Notes: a model not told the origin generated them from the sequence alone. DNA of 40,848 nucleotides from UBA9676 sp036522155 (GCA_036522155.1 DATDGI010000317.1:1-40848); one strand, 5' to 3'. Counted from the first letter of the stretch, positions 1 to 8,300 are shown. Made by a program: numbers and translations.

Positions 1-622
1 CAATGGTTGTGGCCAGCCAGTCCCGGAAGCGCTGCCTGCTCCAGGCCCGTTCGATGACCAGGCGGTGGTACAGGCTGGTGTCGATGAGGACCCAGATCAG
101 GTCGCCGGCCGCCTCGGCCGGGGGGGCGGGCAGGCCCGGCCGTTTGGCGGCGATGATTTGGGCAAAGCCGCGGGCTCCGGCCAGCCGCTCGGCCTGGATC
201 TGCTGCCACATCGCGCGCACCTCGGGGTCGGCCCCGGCGGCGCTGCGGAAGGCCTCGTAGATGCCGGCGAGCCGGCTGCTGATGCTGGTCGCCCAGGCTG
301 CATACATCTGGATGGCTTGCCGTGGGTCAGGCTCGGCGCGGATGGCCAGGGCCTCGGGGCGCTGCGGGAGCGGCACGGGCACGTCGTCGCCGACGGTGGC
401 CACGTCGTAGGCCGCCCGCAGCAGGGCGGCTTTGCCGCCGACGGAGTTGAACACGGTGGCCCGGCTGACCCCGGCCGCGTCCGCGATGAGCTGGACCGAG
501 GTCCCCAGGTAGCCCTGCTCGGTGAACAGCCGGCCGGCGGCCGCGATGACCGCGGCCCGGGTCGCGGCGGCCTTGGCCGTGCGCAGTGGCCAGGCGGAGG
601 CAGCGTTGACGTCAGAGTTCAT
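1..622 (-). CDS. TetR/AcrR family transcriptional regulator (3' end off window)
   Basis: A one-component repressor cut by the left window edge; about 207 residues are visible. The N-terminus carries a TetR DNA-binding domain at roughly residues 15-65, with a helix-turn-helix reading LIADAAGVSRATVFNSVGGK. The remainder is a helical ligand-binding/dimerisation domain too divergent to name a ligand. The start is the ATG whose complement is at 620-622, the only plausible start; it has no Shine-Dalgarno sequence and lies inside a perfect palindrome. A TAGACT -10-like hexamer ends 9 bases before this ATG, so the mRNA may be nearly leaderless. The gene is divergent from the O-methyltransferase at 707, which is the obvious candidate target. 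Family certain, target inferred. Confidence 0.88.
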   Translation of the reverse strand, partial: MNSDVNAASAWPLRTAKAAATRAAVIAAAGRLFTEQGYLGTSVQLIADAAGVSRATVFNSVGGKAALLRAAYDVATVGDDVPVPLPQRPEALAIRAEPDPRQAIQMYAAWATSISSRLAGIYEAFRSAAGADPEVRAMWQQIQAERLAGARGFAQIIAAKRPGLPAPPAEAAGDLIWVLIDTSLYHRLVIERAWSRQRFRDWLATTI

Positions 623-639
623 TAGACCTACAGTCTAAT
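621..639. promoter_or_regulatory. Probable TetR operator: perfect 7-5-7 inverted repeat
   Basis: ATTAGAC (621-627), a 5-base spacer and GTCTAAT (633-639) form a perfect 19-base inverted repeat. Size and symmetry fit a TetR-dimer operator. It covers the start codon of the TetR gene (620-622) and its likely -10 hexamer, and lies 68 bases before the methyltransferase start. This fits autorepression together with control of the divergent gene. Repeat seen directly; binding inferred. Confidence 0.75.
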
Positions 640-706
640 CAAGTACGGAGCGTGCGCCGCCGGTCTGGGCGCGGCGCGCCGGAGCACGCGGGACAAGGAC
701 AGCCCC

Positions 707-1873
707 ATGAATGCCAGGCTTGCCGCCGAACCGCCCGCAGGACCCCACCCGGGCCCGGACATCCAGGCCAGCTCCGCACTGGTACGGCAGCCGCCGCCCC
801 GGATCGCCGTCCGTGCGGCGATGGCACTCCGTGGGGTCCTGCTCCAGGCGGCGGACCGGATGCTGCCCGCCCACCCGGCGCTGCTGGACCACGCCCACCA
901 GTTCGCCAAGGCCCACCTCCTCTGCTCGCTGGCAGAGCTCCAGATAGCCGATCACCTGGCCAGCGGCCCCCAAGACGCCGGCCAGCTCGCCGCACTGACC
1001 GGCTGTGACCCGGGAGCCCTGCACCGCGCGCTGCGCGCCGCGGCCTGCTTCGGCGTGGTGCGGCTGGACCGCCGCGGCCGCTTCCACACCACCCGGCTGC
1101 TCAGCCAGCTACAGCGGGGCGACCCGGGCGGGGCCGCAGACTGGTGCCAGTTCATCGGCTCAGCCTCCCACCAGGCCGCCTGGGCCGGGCTGTCCCACTC
1201 CATCCGGACCGGGCGCAGCGCCTTCCGAACGGTCCACGGAACCTCCGCCTTCGACTGGTTCGCCGCCCACCCGCAAGACGGGCAGCACTTCAACGCGGGC
1301 ATCGCCGGCCTGACCCAGGCCGAAGCGCCCCTCATCGCTGCCGCATACCCATTTCCCGACGGTGCCGTGATCTGCGACATCGCCGGCGGGACCGGCGCGT
1401 TGCTGGCCGAAATCTTGCGCAGGCACCGGCGGTCACGCGGCATCCTGATCGAAACCCCGGCCGTTCTCGCCTCAGCCGGACCCTACCTGCGCACGGCCGA
1501 CCTGGCCGGCCGGGTCGAACTCACCCCCGGCGACATCTCCCGCAGCATCTGCGCCACCGCCGACATCTACCTGCTCAAATGGGTCCTGCACGACTGGGAC
1601 GACACCACCTGCCAGGCGATCCTGCGCAGGACCGGTGAAGCAATGCCCGCCGGAGCGACACTGATCGTCATCGAAGGCGTGCAGCCCCACACCACCCCCC
1701 ACCCCCGCTTCTCCATGATCGACCTGCAAATGCTGGTCATGACCGACGGCGGCTACGAACGGTCCCTGCCTGAGCTGGAGCACCTCATCACCACCGCCGG
1801 CCTCCGTCCCGGCCGCACCCGGCACACCGCCACCGGCCTCGCTCTGCTCGAGGCAACAAAGCCGCCCACGTAA
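707..1873 (+). CDS. SAM-dependent O-methyltransferase (plant-type O-MT fold)
   Basis: A 388-residue class I methyltransferase of the family used in natural-product tailoring (DnrK/hydroxyneurosporene-MT type), expected to methylate a hydroxyl on a small aromatic substrate. A helical dimerisation winged-helix domain occupies about residues 60-170. The catalytic Rossmann domain follows, with the SAM motif VICDIAGGTGALLAEI, an acidic loop after GRVELTPGD, and the typical LLKWVLHDWDD segment holding the catalytic His-Asp pair. The ATG at 707 follows an AAGGAC ribosome site by 6 bases. The first ~50 residues are low-complexity and may be a non-conserved extension. It is divergent from the TetR gene. 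No biosynthetic partners are in view, so the substrate is unknown. Confidence 0.88.
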   Translation: MNARLAAEPPAGPHPGPDIQASSALVRQPPPRIAVRAAMALRGVLLQAADRMLPAHPALLDHAHQFAKAHLLCSLAELQIADHLASGPQDAGQLAALTGCDPGALHRALRAAACFGVVRLDRRGRFHTTRLLSQLQRGDPGGAADWCQFIGSASHQAAWAGLSHSIRTGRSAFRTVHGTSAFDWFAAHPQDGQHFNAGIAGLTQAEAPLIAAAYPFPDGAVICDIAGGTGALLAEILRRHRRSRGILIETPAVLASAGPYLRTADLAGRVELTPGDISRSICATADIYLLKWVLHDWDDTTCQAILRRTGEAMPAGATLIVIEGVQPHTTPHPRFSMIDLQMLVMTDGGYERSLPELEHLITTAGLRPGRTRHTATGLALLEATKPPT

Positions 1874-1958
1874 CCACCCACCCGCCCACAACGCGCCGCT
1901 GTCCGCCCCAGCATTAGCAGCCACAGCGGCCCGCGGCTACACCGATCTTGCTGTCAAC

Positions 1959-2113
1959 TGGGCTTCCCCTCGTCGCGTAGACACATCGCCTTAGAAGGAG
2001 AGGCGATGGCAGAGACACGCAGGAAGTTCGACGCCGATTTCCGGGAGGGCGCGGTGCGGCTGGTGCGGGAGACTGGTAAGCCGATCGCGCAGGTGGCCCG
2101 GAACCTGGGCATA
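1959..2113 (+). mobile_element. IS3-family remnant (5' end and start of orfA)
   Basis: Bases 2006-2113 encode about 36 residues typical of the start of an IS3-family OrfA: an RRKFDADFREGAVRLV segment then KPIAQVARNLGI, the first helix-turn-helix of the transposase. A strong AAGGAG ribosome site precedes it. The rest of orfA, orfB and the right end are absent. The left limit of 1959 is a guess from TGGGCTTCCCC, which could be a terminal inverted repeat; no partner end exists to confirm it. The fragment joins in frame to a sirtuin gene. Confidence 0.6.
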
Positions 2114-2806
2114 CCGGACTTCCGCGGGCCGCAGGGACTGTGGACGCGGAACCCGGGGGCCGAAAAGCTGTCCACCTATCAGGCCTATGTCAGCGACCCG
2201 GCGGTCCGGCGCCGGTCCTGGCAGGCCCGGCGCAATAATCCCGCCTGGCAGGCCAAGCCGAACCCGGCCCATCTGGCGCTGGCCGATCTGGCCCGGTCGG
2301 GCCTGGTCACCGCGGTCATCACGCAGAACATCGACGGGCTGCATCAGCAGGCGGGCACACCCGCGGAACGGGTCATCGAGCTGCACGGGACCATGTTCAG
2401 CGTGGTCTGCGTGTCCTGCGGCGACCGATCGGCGATGGCGGCCGCGCTGGCCCGGATCGACGCCGGGGAGGACGATCCCGCCTGCGCCAGGTGCGGCGGA
2501 ATCCTCAAGTCGGCGACGGTGATGTTCGGCCAGTCGCTGGATCCGGCCGTGCTCGGCCGGGCCGTGCAGGCGGCTACCGGCTGCGATCTGTTCCTGGCCG
2601 TGGGCAGCACGCTGACCGTGGAACCCGCCGCCTCACTGTGCGGGGTGGCGGCCGATGCCGGGGCGTCGCTCGTCATCGTCAACCGTGACCCCACCCCCTA
2701 CGACCCGGTGGCGCACGAGGTCGTCCGTGATCCGATCGGGGAAGCCGTCCCGCGCATCGCCCGGCAACTCGGCCAGGCCCGCGGGCGCGCCACCGGCGCT
2801 GGCTGA
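2006..2806 (+). CDS. Chimeric ORF: IS3 OrfA N-terminus fused to truncated Sir2 deacetylase
   Basis: A 266-residue uninterrupted ORF. Residues 1-36 are IS3 OrfA. From residue 36 on it is a sirtuin: IPDFRGPQGLW, the NAD/catalytic motif TQNIDGLH, catalytic His in ELHGTMF, two zinc-binding Cys pairs (CVSC and CARC), VGSTLTVEPA and a C-terminal VIVNRDPTPYD. What precedes IPDFRGP in sirtuins, the Rossmann strand with the GAGIS NAD-binding loop, is missing and replaced by transposase sequence. The fusion falls on a shared Gly-Ile, encoded at about 2108-2113, as if joined through microhomology. Translation would use the transposon's ribosome site. Activity as an NAD-dependent deacylase is unlikely without GAGIS; it is best read as a decayed sirtuin gene. 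Confidence 0.85.
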   Translation: MAETRRKFDADFREGAVRLVRETGKPIAQVARNLGIPDFRGPQGLWTRNPGAEKLSTYQAYVSDPAVRRRSWQARRNNPAWQAKPNPAHLALADLARSGLVTAVITQNIDGLHQQAGTPAERVIELHGTMFSVVCVSCGDRSAMAAALARIDAGEDDPACARCGGILKSATVMFGQSLDPAVLGRAVQAATGCDLFLAVGSTLTVEPAASLCGVAADAGASLVIVNRDPTPYDPVAHEVVRDPIGEAVPRIARQLGQARGRATGAG

Positions 2807-2832
2807 CGGCCCGGGCCGGACGCGCCGAGGGG

Positions 2833-3798
2833 TCAGGGGGACGCGCTGGGCGCAGCGGCCGGGCTGCCGGTCGAACTCGGGCCCGGTGTCGGGCTCTGGG
2901 TCGCCGTCGGCGGGGATGCCGTCGGGGTGGCCGTGGCCGTCGGCTGGGTCTGGGTGGGGGTCGGCGTAGCCTGGCCGGTGGCAGGCTGCGTGGTCGACGG
3001 GGTGGGGGTGGACTTGCTCCCGCCCATCAGGCTGCCCATCGTGGTGCCCGAGCCATGCCGGTGCCAGACGATCGTGTCGAGTGGCTTGCCCGCCGCCGCC
3101 TCGACCAGGGTGATTCCCGCCATGGCAACGACGAAGACGCCCACGGTGACCAGGACATACATCACCCAGCGCGGCCGACCAGCACTGCCGCCGCTGCCGG
3201 TCGCCGCCGGGCTGGCGTCATCGCCGCCAGCCGGGGGCAGGGCCATGTCCGCCGTCTCGGGACCCCCGGTGGCGGCCGCGAAACTGGTGATCGTGTCCTG
3301 ATCCGAAGGGCCAGCGGCCGCGTCACCGGCGATGCCCGCGGCCGGGCTGGCCTGGGGGATGCCATACACGTGGGTCTTTTCGGCGTCGGCCGGATCCCGC
3401 GCGGGCGGCATGGGCAAGACCTGCGTCTGCTCCTGGTCGGCCGGGATCGGGGGCGGCGGGGCGGCCGGGCTGCTGGCCGGCGCCGGTGCGGCGGGGGCGC
3501 TGGCTGGCGCCGCTGCGGCGGACCCGCCCGGGTGAGTGCCCGCCCGCGCGCCGGCCCAGTCCGCCCAGCGGCGTGCGTTCAGCCTCGCCTGCGCGGCTTC
3601 GCGCATCCGCTGGTGCGTGCGCGCCAGGTAGTGGCGGTAGATCGCGATGCTCGTCGTGCTGGCCAGGCTCGCCACTCCGGCGCCCAGGATCGTGCCGCCG
3701 ACGCCGACGTAGGACATGGCCACCGCGCCGGTGATGGCGGCGAGGACGCTGGCCGACACCTGGACCGTGCTCAGGTCCAGCTTGGGCCGCTCGCTCAT
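2833..3798 (-). CDS. Membrane protein with Pro/Thr-rich C-terminal tail, unknown function
   Basis: 321 residues, family not recognised. A short charged N-terminus leads into a hydrophobic stretch at about residues 15-53 (one long or two short membrane helices). An Ala/Pro-rich linker of about 130 residues follows, then a clear membrane helix (about 213-235, VMYVLVTVGVFVVAMAGITL). A tail of about 80 residues is made almost only of Thr, Pro, Ser, Ala and Gln, typical of a wall-spanning or O-glycosylated segment. The ATG at 3798 has a GGAGG site upstream. Such tails are common in actinomycete envelope proteins of unknown role. Topology is predicted only. Confidence 0.75.
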   Translation of the reverse strand: MSERPKLDLSTVQVSASVLAAITGAVAMSYVGVGGTILGAGVASLASTTSIAIYRHYLARTHQRMREAAQARLNARRWADWAGARAGTHPGGSAAAAPASAPAAPAPASSPAAPPPPIPADQEQTQVLPMPPARDPADAEKTHVYGIPQASPAAGIAGDAAAGPSDQDTITSFAAATGGPETADMALPPAGGDDASPAATGSGGSAGRPRWVMYVLVTVGVFVVAMAGITLVEAAAGKPLDTIVWHRHGSGTTMGSLMGGSKSTPTPSTTQPATGQATPTPTQTQPTATATPTASPPTATQSPTPGPSSTGSPAAAPSASP

Positions 3799-3920
3799 CG
3801 GGGCACGATCCTCCGGTAACCCGTCCTGCAGTACGGCCCGGGACCCAGGTGCGGGAGGGGTGCACAGGCAGTGCGAGTCTACGCATCCCCGGGCCGGGCT
3901 GAGGAGCCGTCCGCGGGCGG

Positions 3921-4613
3921 TCAGCAGCCGGGCGGGGAGCGGAGGGTGGCCGCCGAGGATCCGATGTGGTCGCGGGCGGCGTGCTCGGCGGCGTCGGCGT
4001 CGCCGTCCTCGATGGCCCGGACCAGGCGCGCGTGGGTGGCCACCACGCTGACGTCGGCCAGTTCGCTATCGGTGACCACGGCCGCCAGCGCTTCGCGCAG
4101 GACCGCCGCGAAGGAGTCGAACATCTCCGCCAGCAGCTCGTTGTGCGCGGCGCTGACCACCGTCCGGTGGAAGTCCAGATCCGCCTGCACGAAGCCGTCC
4201 GCGGCCCCGGACCGGCGGGCGGCGTCCCTGGCGGCCAGGCGCTCATGCAGCGCGGCCAGATCGGCGCCGGTCCGCCGCTCGGCGGCGAGCCGGGCCGCCT
4301 GCACCTCCAGCGCCTCCCGCACCTCATACACCTCCAGCACGGCCGCCCGGCGCAGCCGCGGTTCGAAGGACACCTCCTCGGTCAGGGAGACCACGAACGT
4401 GCCCGATCCCTGCCGGGTCTCCAGCAGGCCGGCGTGAACCAGGGCCCGCACGGCCTCCCGCACCGTCGACCGGCCCACCCCGAGCTGCCCCGCCAGTTCG
4501 GTTTCCGCAGGCAGCCGGGTGCCCTCCGGCCACTGACCGGAGGTGAGCTGCTGGTGCAGCTGCCGGACCGCCAGCTCGACCAGGGGACTGCGGCGCAACG
4601 GTGTCAGCGGCAT
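3921..4613 (-). CDS. GntR-family regulator, FadR subfamily with FCD domain
   Basis: 230 residues. Residues 1-72 are a GntR winged helix-turn-helix, with GTRLPAETELAGQLGVGRST and the wing HAGLLETRQGSGTFVV. Residues of about 95-215 form the all-helical FCD ligand-binding domain, with the usual metal/acid-binding residues spread over LDFHRTVVSAAHNELL and THARLVRAIEDGDADAAEHA. Members sense organic acids such as lactate, gluconate or pyruvate and usually repress a neighbouring catabolic operon. No catabolic gene is adjacent here, so the effector is unknown. The ATG at 4613 has an AAGGAG site 6 bases upstream. It is divergent from the Rv1733c-like gene. Confidence 0.9.
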   Translation of the reverse strand: MPLTPLRRSPLVELAVRQLHQQLTSGQWPEGTRLPAETELAGQLGVGRSTVREAVRALVHAGLLETRQGSGTFVVSLTEEVSFEPRLRRAAVLEVYEVREALEVQAARLAAERRTGADLAALHERLAARDAARRSGAADGFVQADLDFHRTVVSAAHNELLAEMFDSFAAVLREALAAVVTDSELADVSVVATHARLVRAIEDGDADAAEHAARDHIGSSAATLRSPPGC

Positions 4614-4814
4614 CCGTGCTCCTTGGCCAGGGGTCGGGTCATTTCATCAGTCATCTGACGAGTAGGGTAGGCAAACATCGATGCTTGCGCCAGCAGGCAC
4701 ACCGAAGGTCCCCGGCCGCCCTCGCGCGGTCCTCGCCACCGGGACCTACCGGTTACCAGGGTCCACAGTGCGCCGAGCACTGTGCGGCACGGCACGCCAG
4801 GGGAGGGAACGGCG

Positions 4815-5414
4815 ATGCGGCGAGACACGGTGACGGGCGGCAACCTGGCCAGGAGGATGCGCCGGTGGCGGCTGGACCGGAACCCGCTCCGGCGTCCGGC
4901 CGACCGGGTGGAAGCCCTGCTGCTGGCCGCCCTGGCCGTCGCCTTCCTGGTCAGTGCGCCGCTGGCGGCGGTGGCGGCGGGCCAGTCCGCGGCCGCCGCG
5001 GCCCGGCACACCGAGCATGTCCAGGCCTCCTGGCGCCCGGCCACGGCCGTCCTGCTCCGTAACGCCCCGGACCCGGCGCAGGCCCAGGCGTCGCTGGCGC
5101 CACTGGTGCTGGCCCGGTGGCGGGCCCCGGACGGGGTGGCGCGGACCGGTGAGGTCTACGCCCAGGCGGGTGCCCGGGCGGGCAGCAGCGTGCCGATCTG
5201 GGTCACGCGCAGTGGCCAGCCCGTGCCGTTCCCGATGATGGGCAGCGACGTCACGATCCGGGTGGCCCTGGCCGCGCTGCTGGCCACCACGGTGACCGCG
5301 GTGGTGCTGGCGCTGCTCGGACTGGTGGGCCGCTGGCTGCTGGACCGGCGGCGGATGGCCGCCTGGGACGCCCGCTGGGCGATCACCGAACCGCAGTGGA
5401 GCGGCCGCCGCTGA
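4815..5414 (+). CDS. Rv1733c-like two-TM membrane protein
   Basis: 199 residues with the layout of the actinobacterial Rv1733c family. An Arg-rich cytoplasmic N-terminus (RRWRLDRNPLRRPADRVEAL) leads into a first membrane helix (LLAALAVAFLVSAPLAAVAA), then an extracytoplasmic domain of about 100 residues with the AGSSVPIWVTRSGQ region. A second helix at about residues 152-176 leads to a short basic tail. The family is of unknown function; the M. tuberculosis member is a dormancy-regulon antigen. The ATG at 4815 is preferred over an in-frame one at 4782 because GGGAGG lies 8 bases before it and the conserved N-terminus starts here. Confidence 0.8.
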   Translation: MRRDTVTGGNLARRMRRWRLDRNPLRRPADRVEALLLAALAVAFLVSAPLAAVAAGQSAAAAARHTEHVQASWRPATAVLLRNAPDPAQAQASLAPLVLARWRAPDGVARTGEVYAQAGARAGSSVPIWVTRSGQPVPFPMMGSDVTIRVALAALLATTVTAVVLALLGLVGRWLLDRRRMAAWDARWAITEPQWSGRR

Positions 5415-5542
5415 CACCGGCCGGCGGTGTGCCAGAGCAGGCCACGTGACCGGCATGGATTGGTCTTGGCGGGGTAGCCGTCCGGCGCGGGCCGCGCATC
5501 CACGCCGCGGCGCCCGCGCCGGGAGTGATCGGGATGAGCGAC

Positions 5543-5746
5543 CTACCCCGCCACGGCCAGCTGTGCCACCGGGCGAGCCGGCGGCCCGCTGACCTTCGTG
5601 CCCTTCTGGAAGGACCCGAAGAACAGCGACAAGATCACCAGCACGGCGATCAGGATGAGCAGCCACAGCAGGCACCCCATGCGCCAGCGGCGGCGGCCAG
5701 ACCGCCGGCCGGCCGGCCGGAACAGCCAGTCAAGAAAACGTCTCAC
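5543..5746 (-). CDS. Small single-pass membrane protein (67 aa), unknown
   Basis: A 67-residue protein: a very basic N-terminus (RRFLDWLF then GRRSGRRRWR), one strong membrane helix (GCLLWLLILIAVLVILSLFF) and a short outside tail. The start is GTG at 5744-5746, with GGAGG 7 bases upstream, which supports a real gene despite its size. Positive-inside charge places the N-terminus in the cytoplasm. It lies between the Rv1733c-like gene and the DUF4230 gene on the opposite strand. Function unknown. Confidence 0.6.
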   Translation of the reverse strand: MRRFLDWLFRPAGRRSGRRRWRMGCLLWLLILIAVLVILSLFFGSFQKGTKVSGPPARPVAQLAVAG

Positions 5747-5865
5747 TGCGTCGCCTCCGCCACCGGACCCGCTGGCCGCCGCTACCCGCTGGCGATGACC
5801 AGGCCGAAATCGCCACCGTCACCTGCCCATCGCGCCCGGCGCGAAACTTCACCGACAGGAGCCCG

Positions 5866-6543
5866 ATGATGGTGCGCATCACTCAGGGCCCGTCGCTGAT
5901 GGGCCGCGTGGCGGCGCTGGTGGCGGCGGTGGCCGCCATTGCCGTCCTCGCCGTCGTGCTGTCCGCGGTCCACCTGCTGCCGCAGCTCCGCAACCCGTTC
6001 GCGGAATCGACCACCGTCCGCAGCCAGCCGGCCCTGCTCAAGTCGATCACGGCGCTGAGCCGCTACGAGGCGGCCAGCGGGTCCTTCCAGGTGGTGGTGG
6101 ACCTGTCGCGCCGGACGGCGTTCCTGCCGTCGTTCATCGAGGGCAGCGACACCCTGTTCATCGGGGATGGCACGGACATCGCCTTCGTGGACTTCTCGGG
6201 CCTGCACGGCCGCGCCATCCACGTGTCCCGTGACCGGACCGCGGTCACCATCCAGCTGCCGGCGGCCCAGCTCGAGCCGGCCATCCTCAACGTCCGCCAG
6301 TCCTACGTCTACGCCCAGCAGCAGGGCCTGCTGAACCGGATCGGCAATTTCTTCTCCGGCAACCCCAACAGCCAGCAGCAGGTCTACATCCTGGCCCAGC
6401 AGAAGATCCAGGCCGCCGCCCGGCAGAGCCCACTGCTGACCGAGGCCGAGAGGAACACCAGGGACATGCTCACCGGCATGCTGCACTCACTGGGATATAA
6501 GCAGGTCACCGTGGATTTCGCGGCCGCAAGCAGCCATCGTTAA
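5866..6543 (+). CDS. DUF4230 domain-containing membrane-anchored protein
   Basis: 225 residues. An N-terminal signal-anchor helix (about residues 13-36, VAALVAAVAAIAVLAVVLSA) is followed by an extracytoplasmic DUF4230 domain to the end. Landmarks are SQPALLKSITALSRYEAASG, a FIEGSDTLFIGDGTDIAFVD core, a beta-rich VTIQLPAAQLEPAILN and a helical tail ending near LGYKQVTVDF. DUF4230 proteins are widespread and uncharacterised. The ATG at 5866 follows AGGAG by 4 bases. Its stop overlaps the convergent RsbW-like gene by 4 bases. Confidence 0.82.
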   Translation: MMVRITQGPSLMGRVAALVAAVAAIAVLAVVLSAVHLLPQLRNPFAESTTVRSQPALLKSITALSRYEAASGSFQVVVDLSRRTAFLPSFIEGSDTLFIGDGTDIAFVDFSGLHGRAIHVSRDRTAVTIQLPAAQLEPAILNVRQSYVYAQQQGLLNRIGNFFSGNPNSQQQVYILAQQKIQAAARQSPLLTEAERNTRDMLTGMLHSLGYKQVTVDFAAASSHR

Positions 6544-7037
6544 GTATCTGCCGGTGGTTCGGGATCGCTGACCACGGCCCAGACCACCTTGCCGCTCGAC
6601 GCTTCAGGGGTGTAGGAACCCCAGTCGTCCGCGAGGCTGTCGACCAGCATCAGGCCACGCCCGCTTTCCGCGTCCAGCTCGGCTTCCTGCCGCTCGGGCA
6701 GGTCCTCGCTGGCGTCCCAGACCTGGACCACCGCGAACTGCCCGTCGGCGGCGAGCCACAGCCGCACGGGGGGCAGCCCGGGCGCCCAGTGCCCGGCGAA
6801 CTCGCTGCTCAGCAGGCCGGCCGAGGCCCGTACCGCGTTGGTCACCAGTTCCGAGACGACGAGCTCGACCGTGTCGGCCAGCCCTTCCTGCTGCCATTCC
6901 CGCAGAACGTGCTTGACGTGCAGGCGGGCACAGGGCACGGCGGTCGGCAGCGCTCCCAGCTCCAGGTGGGTGTGCGGCATCTGTTCCGGGTCGAAAGCGT
7001 GCGTGGCGAACTCGGCCAGCCCCTCCCGCGTCGCCAT
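6540..7037 (-). CDS. RsbW/SpoIIAB-like ATP-binding protein (HATPase_c_2)
   Basis: 165 residues of the small GHKL ATPase family abundant in actinomycetes, usually anti-sigma or regulatory kinases. Visible GHKL motifs are the N box VVSELVTNAVRAS (Glu and Asn for Mg-ATP), the G1 box VWDASEDLP and the G2 region GRGLMLVDSLADDWG. The ATG at 7037 is chosen over an upstream extension to 7130 because AAGGAGGG lies 11 bases before it and family members begin close to this point. It is divergent from an XRE regulator and DUF397 protein, a recurrent actinomycete neighbourhood. The partner protein is not identifiable. Confidence 0.85.
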   Translation of the reverse strand: MATREGLAEFATHAFDPEQMPHTHLELGALPTAVPCARLHVKHVLREWQQEGLADTVELVVSELVTNAVRASAGLLSSEFAGHWAPGLPPVRLWLAADGQFAVVQVWDASEDLPERQEAELDAESGRGLMLVDSLADDWGSYTPEASSGKVVWAVVSDPEPPADT

Positions 7038-7168
7038 CGGTCGCACGTCCCTCCTTGCCGCCCAGAACAACGTGTTGCCCAGGACAACCCCGCCCGAATC
7101 AACCCTGCCCTTGTCAACACGAAGATGCAATGATGCGTTCCAGGGATCAGTGCCGAGGGAGAAGTGCC

Positions 7169-8026
7169 GTGCCAGGCGAACGGCAGACCCCGACCGTCCG
7201 GCTGCGCCGGCTGGCGGCCGAACTCCGGGCGCTGCGCACCTCCGCCGCGTTAACGCGGGCCGAGGTCGCGGCCGGGACCGGGATCAACGTGGCCACCCTG
7301 TACCGGATCGAGCACGCCCGGGTGCGGCCGCAGACCCGGACCCTGCTCACGCTGCTCGGCCTGTACGGCGCGGACCAGGCGCAGCAGGCCGCGCTGGCCG
7401 CGCTGCTGCGGGACGCCCGCCAGCGTGACTGGCTGCACGCCTACCAGCCCGGGCTGCCCGAGCAGTACACCACCTACATCGGGCTGGAGGGGGAGGCGCG
7501 CAGCGCCTGGAACTACGAATCGCTGTTCGTGCCGGGGCTGCTGCAGACCGAGGCCTACGCCCGGGCCGTGATCCGCGCCGGGCTCCCGGCCGCCGGGCGG
7601 GACGAGATCGAGGGCCGGGTCAAGGTGCGCATCGAGCGGCAGGAAGTCCTGCATGGTGTCACCCCGCTGGAACTGTGGGGGATCGTCGACGAGGCCGCTG
7701 TGCGGCGGCGGGTGGGCGGCGCCGCGGTCATGCGGGCGCAACTGCGGTTGCTGCTGGATGCCACCGAACTGCCGCACGTCACCTTCCAGGTCATCCCGTT
7801 CGCCGCGGGCGCGCACGCGGGGATGCCGGGCTCGTTCGTGTACATGCAGTTCGCCGAGAAGACCATTTCCGACGTCGTCTATATCGACCACATGGCCGGG
7901 GAGCTTTTCCTGGAAGAAGAAATGGATGTGCGCCGGTATAAACTTGTATTCGAGCATCTGCGGGCAGTAGCGGCGAGCCCTGACGCCTCGCGATCCCTGC
8001 TGGCTGATCTCGCGGCGGGGAGCTGA
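7169..8026 (+). CDS. XRE-family regulator with DUF5753 domain
   Basis: About 285 residues. The N-terminal lambda-repressor-like HTH (LRALRTSAALTRAEVAAGTG then INVATLYRIEHARVRP) is followed by DUF5753 from about residue 95 onward, recognised by the WNYESLFVPGLLQTEAYARA signature and the C-terminal FVYMQFAEKTISDVVYID. These proteins pair with small DUF397 proteins as in the Streptomyces BldB/WhiJ-like systems, some of which affect development. GTG 7169 is preferred: a GAGGGA site lies 8 bases upstream, whereas the ORF extends to 7055 without one. The next gene is the expected DUF397 partner, 19 bases downstream. Confidence 0.88.
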   Translation: MPGERQTPTVRLRRLAAELRALRTSAALTRAEVAAGTGINVATLYRIEHARVRPQTRTLLTLLGLYGADQAQQAALAALLRDARQRDWLHAYQPGLPEQYTTYIGLEGEARSAWNYESLFVPGLLQTEAYARAVIRAGLPAAGRDEIEGRVKVRIERQEVLHGVTPLELWGIVDEAAVRRRVGGAAVMRAQLRLLLDATELPHVTFQVIPFAAGAHAGMPGSFVYMQFAEKTISDVVYIDHMAGELFLEEEMDVRRYKLVFEHLRAVAASPDASRSLLADLAAGS

Positions 8027-8045
8027 GGCGACAGGAGGTGCGGGC

Positions 8046-8300
8046 TTGCGGGAGCCGGATCTGGCCCGGGCGCAGTGGCGCAAGAGCAGCCATAGCAGTG
8101 CCCAGGGGCAGTGCGTCGAGGTGGCACACCTGCCGGCGGCGGTCGCGGTCCGCGACTCCAGGCACCCGGACGGCGCGGTGCTGCTGCTGTCCCGCCCAGC
8201 CTGGGCGGCCTTCCTCGATGGCGTGAAGGCCGGCCGGCTCGGCCGATCCGCGGGCGGGAAACCCGGGCCGGATGCCGCCGGGCCCGCCCAGCGGTTGTAA
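8046..8300 (+). CDS. DUF397 domain-containing protein
   Basis: 84 residues with the whole DUF397 fold: WRKSSHSSAQGQCVEVA at the start, then VAVRDSRHPDGAVLLLS and a closing WAAFLDGVKAGR. Such proteins act with a neighbouring XRE/DUF5753 regulator, probably as a small modulator. The start is TTG at 8046 with an AGGAGG site 7 bases before it. It is almost certainly co-transcribed with the regulator at 7169. The last ~20 residues are a Gly/Pro/Ala extension outside the domain. Confidence 0.9.
   Translation: MREPDLARAQWRKSSHSSAQGQCVEVAHLPAAVAVRDSRHPDGAVLLLSRPAWAAFLDGVKAGRLGRSAGGKPGPDAAGPAQRL

Noticed and set aside
4650..4659. GTCA-TC-TGAC upstream of the GntR regulator as an operator
   Set aside because: Arms of only four bases and no extension to a FadR-type consensus; could easily occur by chance.
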